NCBI RefSeq assembly: GCF_016863615.1
Contig: NZ_BOPF01000057.1
Span: forward strand, 1-48,631
Direction of reading: 5' to 3'
DNA from: Virgisporangium aliadipatigenens
Lineage (GTDB): Bacteria; Actinomycetota; Actinomycetes; Mycobacteriales; Micromonosporaceae
Length of the DNA stretch: 48,631 bases
The position numbers and the translations under genes are program-made. Below the pieces are notes generated by a model. The model had not been told where the DNA came from, ran no database searches, and was given only the letters and a program-made list of their open reading frames with translations. Position 1 is the first letter of the stretch. Each line of letters opens with the position of its first letter. Of the stretch, positions 40,279 through 48,631 are shown one piece after another.

Positions 40279-42536
40279 TGCCGCGCGGGGCCACCACGGG
40301 ACAGAAGAAGAACAGCGACGGATTCGCACTGGTGCTGCCGATCATCGGCATCTTCGCGCTGGTGATCGTGCTCGGCGGGCTGCTGTGGCTGGCCGGCCAG
40401 TTGTCGGCGGTGCTCACGGGCAACGGATGGCCCGCGTCCTCCGGCGAGAACATCGGCAACATCGTGAAACTGTGGGCGCAGAACCCGGGCGATCCGGCCG
40501 CGGCGTGGCTGGCGGTGACCGGCGCCCGGAGCGGTCCACTCTGGCTGATCCTCTTCATCTTCCTGGTGCTGCTCTCGCCGTTCGGCTACGCGGGTTTCCG
40601 TGGGGTGCAGTTCGCCCTCAACTGGCGGCGCCGGCGTGAGAGTCGCCGGTTCCGGCTGGGCTTCGCGTCCGGCAACGAGATCCGCAAGACGCTGGGTGTC
40701 GCGGCGATGCGGCGCAAGGCGGGCTCGGTGCGCCCGTCGACCAAGGGCAAGAAGAACGTCGACCCGAAGCAGGTCGGTTTCTACCTGGGTCGCGACGTGC
40801 GTTCCCGGCAGGAGATCTACGGCTCCGTCGAGGACGTCTTCATCGTGCTGGCCCCGCCGCGACAGGGTAAGGACGTGCACTTCTGCGCGCCGTACACCAT
40901 CGACGCGCCGGGTGCGGCAATCGTGACCTCGACCCGCGCCGACGCGTTCACCAACACGTACGCGATGCGCGCCAAGCTGGGCAAGGTGCTGGTCTTCGAC
41001 CCCAACGGGATGACCAACTGGCCGGAGAAGTACCGCTGGTCCCTCGTGGCCGGTGCGGAGAACCCGCGGATCGCCACCAGCCGCGCGACCGCGGTGATCA
41101 TCGGTGCCGGGTTCTCCACCGACGGCGCGGGCGCGTTCTACACCAACGCGTCGATCTCGGCGCTGCGCATGTACCTGCACGCGGCGGCGGTCGGCCGCAA
41201 GACGATGCGCGACGTGATGCGGTGGGCCACCAAGCCGACCAGTCCGGAGCCGGTCGACATCCTGCGCCACGCCGAGGCGGCCGGTGCCGCGGTGAAGGGG
41301 TGGGGCGCGTCGCTGGAGGCGCTGGCCAACGGCGAGGCGCAGATGGTCGGCGCCACGTGGTCGAAGCTGGTGCAGGCGCTCGCCTGTTTCAGCGACCCGA
41401 ACGTGCTGGACGCCTGCTCGCCGGAGCCGGACGAGGTGCTCGACATGGAGGAGTTCCTGGCCGGTCAGAACACCCTCTACATCCTGGGCAAGGAGCAGAA
41501 GGGCGGCGGTGTCGCGCCGATCGTCACCGCGATGATGGAGGACATGTTCGACCAGATCCGGAAGATCGCGTCGAAGATGCCGGGCAGCCGCCTCGACCCG
41601 CCGCTGACCGTCGAACTCAACGAGGCGGCGCACATCGCCCCGATGCCCAACCTGCCCGGCTACATGGGTGACTCCGGCGGTTTCTCCATCTCGCTGCACG
41701 TCTACCTGCAGTCGCTGTCGCAGGCCCGGAGCAAGTGGGGCGTGCACGAGGCGATGATCATGTGGGACAACGCGGCGATCCGGGTCATCATGGGCGGCGC
41801 CGGCAACGTGGAGGACCTCGAGGACGTGTCCCGCCTCATGGGCGAGGTGCGCGATCCGAGCGGCAAGACCAGCCGGCACGAGGGGCGGCGGGTGCTCTCC
41901 CCGGAGGAGATCCGCACGCTGCCGTTCGGGACGGCCGTGGTGGTGGCCCGCGCGTCGCGGCCGGTCGAGGTGAGCCTGACGCCGTGGTGGAAGCGCAAGG
42001 ACGCCAAGCAGATCGGCGCCGGTAAGTCGAAGACCGAGAAAATGGTGCTGCAGTACACCGAGGAGGCCGAGCGGCACGACCCGGCGAAGCAGTACATGGC
42101 GCAGCTGGCGGCCGGCGGCACCGGTGCGCCCGAGACGCCCGTGGCGCGGCCGGAGGCCGTCGCGCCGCCGCCGCAGTTCCCGGTGCAGCCGATGCCGATC
42201 CCGCACCAGCAGCCGTTTCCGCAGCCGCAGCAGCCGCCCCTTCCGCAGCCGCAGCAGCAGTGGCCGGGGGCGCAGCACCACCAGCAGCAGCCCCCGTGGC
42301 CGGGTGCCGCGCCGCAGCAGGGGATGCCCCCGCAGGGGATGCCGCCCCAGGGGATGGCGCCGCAGGGCGTCCCGCAGCCGGGGGCGCCGTACCAGCCGGC
42401 CCAGTCGCCGCCGGCCGTCGCCGAGCATCCGTTCGGGGTGGGTTATCCGGCCGCCCCCGATTCCGAGGCGACGATGCCGATCCCGCAGTACATGCCGTGG
42501 CAGCCGCCCGCGCCGCCCGGCACGGACACGCGCTAG
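40275..42536 (+). CDS. VirD4/TraG-like T4SS coupling protein with altered Walker motifs
   Basis: A 753-residue coupling protein that would bring substrates to the T4SS. Two N-terminal helices lie at about residues 16-42 and 83-110. The motor follows, but Walker A reads A193-PPRQG-K199-D200, with Asp where Thr/Ser is expected. Walker B reads LTVELN449-E450-AAHI, with Asn in place of the metal-binding Asp. The TraG-like continuation PMPNLPGYMGDSGG and the VYLQSLSQARSKWG sensor are intact. Residues about 615-753 are Pro/Gln-rich with a PPQGM repeat. It is full length, not a fragment. It could be an unusual ATPase or a non-hydrolysing adaptor. Confidence 0.85.
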   Translation: MMPRGATTGQKKNSDGFALVLPIIGIFALVIVLGGLLWLAGQLSAVLTGNGWPASSGENIGNIVKLWAQNPGDPAAAWLAVTGARSGPLWLILFIFLVLLSPFGYAGFRGVQFALNWRRRRESRRFRLGFASGNEIRKTLGVAAMRRKAGSVRPSTKGKKNVDPKQVGFYLGRDVRSRQEIYGSVEDVFIVLAPPRQGKDVHFCAPYTIDAPGAAIVTSTRADAFTNTYAMRAKLGKVLVFDPNGMTNWPEKYRWSLVAGAENPRIATSRATAVIIGAGFSTDGAGAFYTNASISALRMYLHAAAVGRKTMRDVMRWATKPTSPEPVDILRHAEAAGAAVKGWGASLEALANGEAQMVGATWSKLVQALACFSDPNVLDACSPEPDEVLDMEEFLAGQNTLYILGKEQKGGGVAPIVTAMMEDMFDQIRKIASKMPGSRLDPPLTVELNEAAHIAPMPNLPGYMGDSGGFSISLHVYLQSLSQARSKWGVHEAMIMWDNAAIRVIMGGAGNVEDLEDVSRLMGEVRDPSGKTSRHEGRRVLSPEEIRTLPFGTAVVVARASRPVEVSLTPWWKRKDAKQIGAGKSKTEKMVLQYTEEAERHDPAKQYMAQLAAGGTGAPETPVARPEAVAPPPQFPVQPMPIPHQQPFPQPQQPPLPQPQQQWPGAQHHQQQPPWPGAAPQQGMPPQGMPPQGMAPQGVPQPGAPYQPAQSPPAVAEHPFGVGYPAAPDSEATMPIPQYMPWQPPAPPGTDTR

Positions 42537-44173
42537 ACCCGTTCGGTGATCCGGCCGCCGTGCACCTCGATGCGGCGGTCGGTCGCCACGGCTTCCAGCA
42601 TGCGGCGGTCGTGCGTGACGAGCAGCAGCGTGCCCGGATAGGTCGACAGCGCCGACTCCAACTGCTCGATCGCCGGCAGGTCGAGGTGGTTCGTCGGTTC
42701 GTCGAGCACCAAGAGGTTGACCCCCTTGGCCTGCAACAGGGCAAGGCCGGCGCGGGTGCGTTCGCCGGGGGAGAGGGTGCCGGCCGGCCGCAGCACGTGA
42801 TCGGCGCGCAGCCCGAACTTGGCCAGCAGCGTGCGCGCGTCGGCCGGTGACAGGTCCGGCGCCGCCACCCGGAACGCGTCCAGCAGCGTCTCGTCCCCCA
42901 GGAACCGGCCGCGCGCCTGGTCGATCTCGCCGACGACGACGCCCGGGCCGAGCGACGCGTGGCCGGAGTCCAGCGGCAGCCGGCCGAGCAGGGCGGCGAG
43001 CAGCGTGGACTTGCCGGAGCCGTTGGCGCCGGTGATGGCCACCCGGTCGGCCCAGTCGATCTGCAGGTCCACCGGCCCGAGCGTGAACGCCCCCCGCTGC
43101 ACCGTGGCGCCGCGCAGCGCAGCTACCACCGCCCCGGCCCGTGGCGCGGCGGCGATCTCCATGCGCAGTTCCCACTCCTTGCGGGGCTCCTCGACGACGT
43201 CGAGGCGTTCGATCATGCGCTCGGTCTGGCGGGCCTTGGCCGCCTGCTTCTCGCTCGACTCGGCGCGGAAGTTCTTCACGAACTTGTCGGGGTCGGTCGC
43301 CTTGCGGCGGGCGTTGCGGACGCCCTTCTCCATCCAGGCGCGCTGGGTGCGGGCGCGCTGCTCCAGACCGGCCCGCGTCTCGGCGTAGTCCTCGTATGCC
43401 TCGCGGGCGTGCCGGCGCGCGGTGGCGCGTTCCTCCAGGTAGCCCTCGTATCCGCCGCCGTAGTGGTTGACCTGCTGCTGGGCCAGATCCAGCTCCAGGA
43501 CGTCGGTGACGGTGCGGGCCAGGAACTCGCGATCGTGACTGACCAGCACGACCCCGGCGCGCAGCCCGGTGACGAACGCCTCCAGCCGCGCCAGCCCGTC
43601 CAGGTCCAGGTCGTTGGTGGGCTCGTCGAGCAGGAAGACGTCGTAGCGGGACAGCAGCAGCGACGCGAGACCCGCCCGGGCGGCCTGCCCGCCGGAGAGC
43701 GCGGTCATCGGATGGTCCAGGTCGACCGTGAGGCCCAGGTCGGCGGCGACCTGCGCGGCGCGTTCGGGCAGGTCGGCCCCGCCCAGTGCGAGCCAGCGCT
43801 CCAACGCCACGGCGTACTCGTCGTCGGCACCGGGCCGGCCCTCGGTGAGCGCCGCGGTGCTCTTGTCGAGCGCGCGCTGCGCGTCGGCCACGCCGGTGCG
43901 CCGTTCGAGAAAGTGGGCGACCGTCTCGCCGGGGCGGCGTTCGGGCTCCTGCGGGAGGTAGCCGACGGTGGCGTGCGGCGGGGTGCGCTGGACGGTGCCG
44001 TGCTCGGTCGGCAGGACCCCGGCGAGGGCGCGCAACAGCGTGGACTTGCCGGCGCCGTTGACCCCGACCAGGCCGATGACGTCGCCGGGCGCGACCACCA
44101 GGTCCAGCCCGGAGAAGAGCACCTTCTCCCCGTGCCCGGCGGAGAGATCACGGGCGATAAGGGTCGCGCTCAT
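42533..44173 (-). CDS. ABC-F family ATPase
   Basis: A 546-residue protein of two ABC ATPase domains without membrane segments. Domain one has GVNGAGKST, LSGGQAARAGL and LLDEPTNDLDLD. Domain two has GANGSGKST, LSPGERTRAGL and LVLDEPTNHLDL. Between them a charged Arg/Lys-rich helical linker (about residues 245-330) reaches the ribosome in this family. ABC-F proteins act on the translating ribosome; several give antibiotic resistance. The stop codons of this gene and the coupling protein share the CTAG at 42533-42536. Resistance to a product of the nearby cluster is possible but unproven. Confidence 0.88.
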   Translation of the reverse strand: MSATLIARDLSAGHGEKVLFSGLDLVVAPGDVIGLVGVNGAGKSTLLRALAGVLPTEHGTVQRTPPHATVGYLPQEPERRPGETVAHFLERRTGVADAQRALDKSTAALTEGRPGADDEYAVALERWLALGGADLPERAAQVAADLGLTVDLDHPMTALSGGQAARAGLASLLLSRYDVFLLDEPTNDLDLDGLARLEAFVTGLRAGVVLVSHDREFLARTVTDVLELDLAQQQVNHYGGGYEGYLEERATARRHAREAYEDYAETRAGLEQRARTQRAWMEKGVRNARRKATDPDKFVKNFRAESSEKQAAKARQTERMIERLDVVEEPRKEWELRMEIAAAPRAGAVVAALRGATVQRGAFTLGPVDLQIDWADRVAITGANGSGKSTLLAALLGRLPLDSGHASLGPGVVVGEIDQARGRFLGDETLLDAFRVAAPDLSPADARTLLAKFGLRADHVLRPAGTLSPGERTRAGLALLQAKGVNLLVLDEPTNHLDLPAIEQLESALSTYPGTLLLVTHDRRMLEAVATDRRIEVHGGRITERV

Positions 44174-44230
44174 GCGGTGGAGCCTCTTTCGGGTGCGAAC
44201 GGACGTGCGGCGGTCGACCGGGTCCGAGTT

Positions 44231-44902
44231 TCAGGATGCGTACGGGGACGTGCGGCGATCGGCCAGGTCGCGGACGTCCTGCGGCAGCGCCGCGATGTCC
44301 CGCAGTCGTGGCAACAGCTCCGCCTCGCGGGTCAGCGCGCGGAACGTGATCCCGATCGTCACGTCGTGATCCGGCCGCTCGATCACCTCCACCGGGTCGC
44401 CGCCGCGGATCTGCCCGCCGGTCACCACCCGCAGGTACGCGCCCGGCACGGCCCGCAGCGTGAAGCGCTTCTGCCAGCCGCGTTCCGGTGCGGCGCCGAG
44501 CGAGGCCATCCAGTGGGCGAACGTGCCGCACGGGATGCGCGGCACCGCGACCTCGAGGACGACGTCGGGACCGATCCGCCAGCGTTCCCCGATGAGGGCG
44601 TCGGTGACGGCGAGCCCGGCGGTGGTTAGGTTTTCGCCGAACGCCCCGCCGGGCAGCTCCTGACCCAGCTCCGCACCCCAGGCGTCGAGGTCCTCGCGGG
44701 CGTAGGCGTAGACCGCCTGGTCCGCACCGCCGTGGCTGTCGACGTCGAAGATCTTGTCGCCGTCGAGGCCGCTGCCGCCGGGCCCGGGTGGGCGCACCGT
44801 GACGGGGCCGTCCGCCGGCCGTTTGTCGATGCCCGTGATCCCCACGCCCTTGGCGGGATTGGATCTGGGCACGGCGAGATTGACCGACAGGACTCGTGCC
44901 AT
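44231..44902 (-). CDS. MOSC domain protein (YiiM-like)
   Basis: A 223-residue MOSC (molybdenum cofactor sulfurase C-terminal) protein. Features are GITGIDKRP at the start, DKIFDVDSHGGADQAVYAYAR, GENLTTAGLAV, and the cysteine-bearing VPRIPCGTF. Stand-alone MOSC proteins reduce N-hydroxylated bases or bind Mo cofactor. ATG at 44902 is chosen; TTG at 44908 gives two more residues. No clear ribosome binding site is seen. It is divergent from the ABC exporter across a strong palindrome. Confidence 0.85.
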   Translation of the reverse strand: MARVLSVNLAVPRSNPAKGVGITGIDKRPADGPVTVRPPGPGGSGLDGDKIFDVDSHGGADQAVYAYAREDLDAWGAELGQELPGGAFGENLTTAGLAVTDALIGERWRIGPDVVLEVAVPRIPCGTFAHWMASLGAAPERGWQKRFTLRAVPGAYLRVVTGGQIRGGDPVEVIERPDHDVTIGITFRALTREAELLPRLRDIAALPQDVRDLADRRTSPYAS

Positions 44903-44909
44903 GCGCAAA

Positions 44910-44927
44910 GCATGACAGGTGTCATGC
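44910..44927. promoter_or_regulatory. Perfect 18-bp palindromic operator candidate
   Basis: GCATGACA-GG-TGTCATGC, two perfect 8-bp arms around GG, in the 82-bp gap between MOSC and the ABC exporter. Length and symmetry fit a dimeric regulator, possibly the NarL-type response regulator encoded at 47828. It is the clearest operator-like site in the window. Confidence 0.6.
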
Positions 44928-44984
44928 GCGGGACGTTACCGATTATCGAGGCTCCCCGAACGCCCCACCGGCATCGTCTCTCCC

Positions 44985-45911
44985 ATGAGCGAGATGCAGA
45001 AGGACGGGGCCGCGGTCTCCCTCAGCGGTCTCCGGAAGCGGTACGGCGACGTGCGAGCGGTGGACGGGGTCGACCTGACCGTCGCGCCCGGCGAGGTGGT
45101 GGCGCTGCTCGGCCCGAACGGCGCCGGCAAGTCGACCACGGTCGACATGATCCTGGGCCTGACCCGCCCGGACGAGGGCACGGCGCGCGTCTTCGGCCGT
45201 TCCCCCGAAGAGGCCATCCGCTCCGGCGCGATCGGCGCGATGCTCCAGAGCGGGGCGCTGCGCGACAACGCCACGGTGGCCGAGACGGTCGGGATCATGG
45301 CCGCGCTGCACGGACGTCCCGGCCGCACCCGCGCGGTGCTCGAGCAGGTCGGCCTGACCGACATCGCGAACACCCGCACCAACAAGCTCTCCGGCGGCCA
45401 GAAGCAGCGGGTGCGCTTCGCGCTGGCGCTGGTGAGCGAGCCGGACCTGCTGATCCTGGACGAGCCCACGGTCGCCATGGACGTGTCGATCCGGCGCGAC
45501 TTCTGGCGGGCGATGCGCGACTACACCAGCGCCGGCCGCACGGTGATCTTCGCGACGCACTACCTGGAGGAGGCGGAGTCCTACGCCGACCGCGTGGTGC
45601 TGATGCGCTCCGGCCGGGTGGTCGCGGACGGGACCGTGGCCCAGGTCCGGGCCGCGGCGAGCGGCCGGACGCTGCGGGCCGTCGTCCCGGGCGTCGGGAC
45701 CGACGAGTTGGAACGCCTTCCGGGCGTCACCGGCGCCGACGTGCGCGCCGGCCGGGTCGTGCTCTCCTGCGCCGACTCCGACGCGACGGTGCGCGCGCTG
45801 CTGTCCCGCTACCCCGACGCCGCCGACATCGAGATCACCGCGGTGAACCTCGAGGACGCGTTCCTGACCCTGACCGCCGAGCCCGCTCTCGCGGGGGGAG
45901 AAGCCCGATGA
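44985..45911 (+). CDS. ABC exporter ATP-binding protein
   Basis: A 308-residue ABC-2-type ATPase (ATP-binding partner of the permease that follows). Walker A is GPNGAGKST, the signature is LSGGQKQRVRFAL, Walker B is LLILDEPTVAMD, and the H-loop is FATHYLEE. A C-terminal regulatory domain of about 70 residues follows. ATG at 44985 lacks a good ribosome binding site. The gene overlaps the permease by ATGA and stands before a DesK/DesR-type two-component pair, an arrangement common for antibiotic or lipid exporters. Confidence 0.9.
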   Translation: MSEMQKDGAAVSLSGLRKRYGDVRAVDGVDLTVAPGEVVALLGPNGAGKSTTVDMILGLTRPDEGTARVFGRSPEEAIRSGAIGAMLQSGALRDNATVAETVGIMAALHGRPGRTRAVLEQVGLTDIANTRTNKLSGGQKQRVRFALALVSEPDLLILDEPTVAMDVSIRRDFWRAMRDYTSAGRTVIFATHYLEEAESYADRVVLMRSGRVVADGTVAQVRAAASGRTLRAVVPGVGTDELERLPGVTGADVRAGRVVLSCADSDATVRALLSRYPDAADIEITAVNLEDAFLTLTAEPALAGGEAR

Positions 45912-46645
45912 ACCCGCGCTACCTGCTCTTCGAGATCCGAATCCTGATCCGCAACAGTCGTTTCCTCATCTTCACGGTCGCTCTGCCGGCGGTGCTGTTC
46001 CTCGTCTACAGCGGCATCTTCGGCGACCAGGGCGAGAACTACCCGGACGGCACGCCGGTGCGCGCCTCGCTCATGGTCAGCATGGCGGCGTACGGCGCGA
46101 TGAGCGCGGCGTTCTCGACGAGTTCGCTGATCGCCGTCGAACGCGGCCTCGGCTGGCAGCGCCAACTGCGGCTGACGCCGCTGACCGGCACCGGCTACCT
46201 GCTGACGAAGACCGCGCTGGCGATGCTGCTGGCGGTGCCGGCCATCCTCATCGTGTCGGTGCTCGGCGCGGTGATGGGCGTGCGGCTGGACGCGGGACAG
46301 TGGCTCGCGGTCACGGCGGGGCTGTGGCTCGCGGTGTTGCCGTTCACCGTGCTGGGACTGGTGATCGGCCAGTTCGTGACGCCGGAGAGCCAGCAGCCGG
46401 TGACCAGCGCCGTGACGATCGTTCTCGGCCTGGTCGGCGGGCTGTGGATCCCGGCCGAGGTGGTGCCGGAGTGGATGCAGACGATCATGAAGGCGACGCC
46501 GACGTACTGGCTGCGCGAGGTCGGGCACTCGGCGTTCGCCCCGCACCCCGCGATCGGGACGGCGGTGGCCGTGCTGGGCGCCTACGCCGCCGCAGCGGCT
46601 CTGATCGCCGCCCGCCGATACTCCCGCGACGCGGCCCGCGTCTAG
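45908..46645 (+). CDS. ABC-2 type transporter permease
   Basis: A 245-residue membrane protein with about six helices. The first is at residues 20-38 (FLIFTVALPAVLFLVYSGI), then an amphipathic SLIAVERGLGWQRQLRLTPL segment, and four or five helices to AVAVLGAYAAAAALIAARRY. It is the permease for the preceding ATPase (ATGA overlap). Export of a drug, lipid or peptide is likely; the substrate is unknown. Confidence 0.9.
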   Translation: MNPRYLLFEIRILIRNSRFLIFTVALPAVLFLVYSGIFGDQGENYPDGTPVRASLMVSMAAYGAMSAAFSTSSLIAVERGLGWQRQLRLTPLTGTGYLLTKTALAMLLAVPAILIVSVLGAVMGVRLDAGQWLAVTAGLWLAVLPFTVLGLVIGQFVTPESQQPVTSAVTIVLGLVGGLWIPAEVVPEWMQTIMKATPTYWLREVGHSAFAPHPAIGTAVAVLGAYAAAAALIAARRYSRDAARV

Positions 46646-46648
46646 GCT
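46643..46648 (+). promoter_or_regulatory. Candidate -10 element for a leaderless kinase transcript
   Basis: TAGGCT, an HrdB-type -10, includes the permease stop TAG and ends seven bases before the kinase ATG. No Shine-Dalgarno lies in between. No -35 is recognisable, so it may be coincidental. Confidence 0.35.
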
Positions 46649-46655
46649 GCGGGCG

Positions 46656-47827
<1,172 letters not shown>

Positions 47828-47831
<4 letters not shown>

Positions 47832-48433
47832 TCCGGCTGCTGCTCGCCGACGACCAGGCGCTGGTGCGCGGTGCCCTGGCCGCCATGCTCGACCTGGAGC
47901 CCGACCTGACCGTGGTCGCCCAGGTGGCGGCCGGCGACGAGGTGGTGCCCACCGCCCGGCGCGTCGACCCCGACGTGGCGCTGCTCGACGTGCAGATGCC
48001 CGGCCTGGACGGGCTCGCGGCGGCGGCCGCCCTGCACCGGGCGATGCCCGAGGTGCGGATCATCATCTGCACGACGTTCGGGCGGCCGGGGTACCTGAGC
48101 CGGGCGATGGCGGCGGGAGCGGCCGGTTTCGTGGTGAAGGACGCGCCGCCGGAGCAGCTGGTCGACGCCGTCCGGCGGGTGCACTCGGGGCTGCGCGTCG
48201 TCGATCCGGCCCTGGCGGCGGAGTCGCTCGCGACCGGCCCCAGCCCGCTGACCGCGCGCGAGCACGAGGTGCTGGTGGCCGCCGCGACCGGGCGCAGCGT
48301 CGCCGAGCTGGCCGGCACCCTGCACCTGTCCGAGGGCACGATCCGCAACCACCTCTCCTCGGCCATCGGCAAGACGGGCGCGCGCACCTCGGCCGCCGCC
48401 GCGCGCATAGCCGAGGAACGCGGCTGGCTTTAA
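47828..48433 (+). CDS. NarL/LuxR-type response regulator
   Basis: A 201-residue regulator. The receiver domain has the ADDQ acidic pair, phosphoacceptor D54 in VALLDVQMPGLDG, T-containing IICTTFG and K in GFVVKDAPPEQL. The LuxR-type helix-turn-helix is LTAREHEVLVAAATGRSVAEL, continuing LSEGTIRNHLSSAIGKTGA. TTG start within the kinase stop. Likely controls the ABC exporter, perhaps via the palindrome at 44910-44927. Confidence 0.92.
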
Positions 48434-48450
48434 GGTTCTTTCTTGCCACG

Positions 48451-48521
48451 GTCCGCCGGACTGCTACCGCTGCTCCCGCGGCGGACCGCTCCGGGTCGAT
48501 CCCGCTTCGCTCGATCGACCC
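48451..48521. terminator. Two hairpins downstream of the regulator gene
   Basis: GTCCGCCG (48451-48458) pairs with CGGCGGAC (48479-48486) across a 20-base loop. GGGTCGATC (48493-48501) pairs with GATCGACCC (48513-48521) across an 11-base loop. They follow the last gene of the exporter operon and probably form its terminator region. The second loop holds CGCTTCGCTC, the complement of a word in the 83-bp insert at 35560, so it could also be a dispersed repeat. Confidence 0.55.
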
Positions 48522-48582
48522 CTCCGCTGCCAGGTCCGCGTCCAGCCGCCCAGCTCACCACCCGCCCGACCGCCACCCCGCC

Positions 48583-48631
48583 GCACGGGTGTGAGCTCAC
48601 GGCGGTCCCGCTCGCACGGGTGTGAGTTCAC
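48583..48631. repeat. Two 18-bp direct repeats with palindromic core at the window end
   Basis: GCACGGGTGTGAGCTCAC at 48583-48600 and GCACGGGTGTGAGTTCAC at 48614-48631, 31 bp apart and differing at one base. The core GTGAGCTCAC is a perfect palindrome in the first copy. The second copy ends exactly at the window edge, so more copies may follow. Tandem operator sites or a short repeat array are both possible. Confidence 0.6.

Noticed and set aside
48583-48631. Possible CRISPR array
   Set aside because: Only two repeats of 18 bp with a 13-bp spacer, one mismatch and no cas genes.

Overview
The window looks like a GC-rich actinomycete chromosome, most probably Micromonosporaceae (Micromonospora/Actinoplanes-like). 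That placement is an inference. It rests on the very high GC, frequent GTG/TTG starts, the actinobacterial bifunctional PriA (HisA/TrpF) in the histidine operon, HrdB-type promoters, DUF4913 and a TcpC/TcpE-type Gram-positive type IV secretion system (T4SS). No rRNA, tRNA, CRISPR, integrase, transposase or relaxase was seen. No gene-free stretch reaches 300 bases; the longest is 236 bp, at 33352-33587.

Layout. (1) 1-4659: histidine operon hisC-hisB-small membrane protein-hisH-small membrane protein-priA-RidA-hisF, tightly packed with 1-4 nt overlaps. (2) 4628-8800: a LysR regulator divergent from an EamA exporter, then an MFS transporter with a disordered N-terminus of about 390 residues. (3) 8904-22527: a chromosomal T4SS locus with a TcpC/VirB8-like protein, a small two-helix pilin-like protein, a TcpE/PrgI-like protein, a VirB4 ATPase, a VirB6-like channel protein, a second anchored protein, a three-domain peptidoglycan hydrolase and a further membrane protein. 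A lipoprotein gene sits on the opposite strand in the middle. (4) 22539-27288: a THUMP-type RNA methyltransferase, a MiaA-like prenyltransferase with a glycosyltransferase, and an Eis-type acetyltransferase. (5) 27285-39567: an apparent orphan glycan or amino-sugar gene cluster: a glycosyltransferase-like protein, sulfotransferase, UDP-sugar dehydrogenase homologue, DegT and class III aminotransferases, a radical SAM enzyme, three glycosyltransferases and a carbamoyltransferase. (6) 39642-42536: the second T4SS part, DUF4913 plus a VirD4-like coupling protein. (7) 42533-48433: ABC-F protein, MOSC protein, and an ABC exporter with a DesK/DesR-type two-component system. (8) 48434-48631: a repeat-rich end.

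How it works together. The T4SS genes are split by about 17 kb of chromosomal and glycan genes, and no DNA-processing gene is visible. The system could be a resident protein-export or cell-contact machine, or a conjugation apparatus whose DNA-processing genes lie elsewhere. Its coupling protein has both Walker motifs altered. A perfect 12-bp hairpin follows the pilin-like gene and could set its expression level. The glycan cluster would make, attach, sulfate and carbamoylate an amino sugar or uronic acid unit, but its product cannot be named from sequence.

Across the window a 13-bp interrupted palindrome, GTCC-N5-GGAC (most often GTCCAYTGTGGAC), recurs at least 13 times, mostly inside genes and despite unfavoured codons. 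An 83-bp element flanked by a 9-bp direct repeat interrupts the glycosyltransferase operon yet preserves stop-start coupling at both edges.
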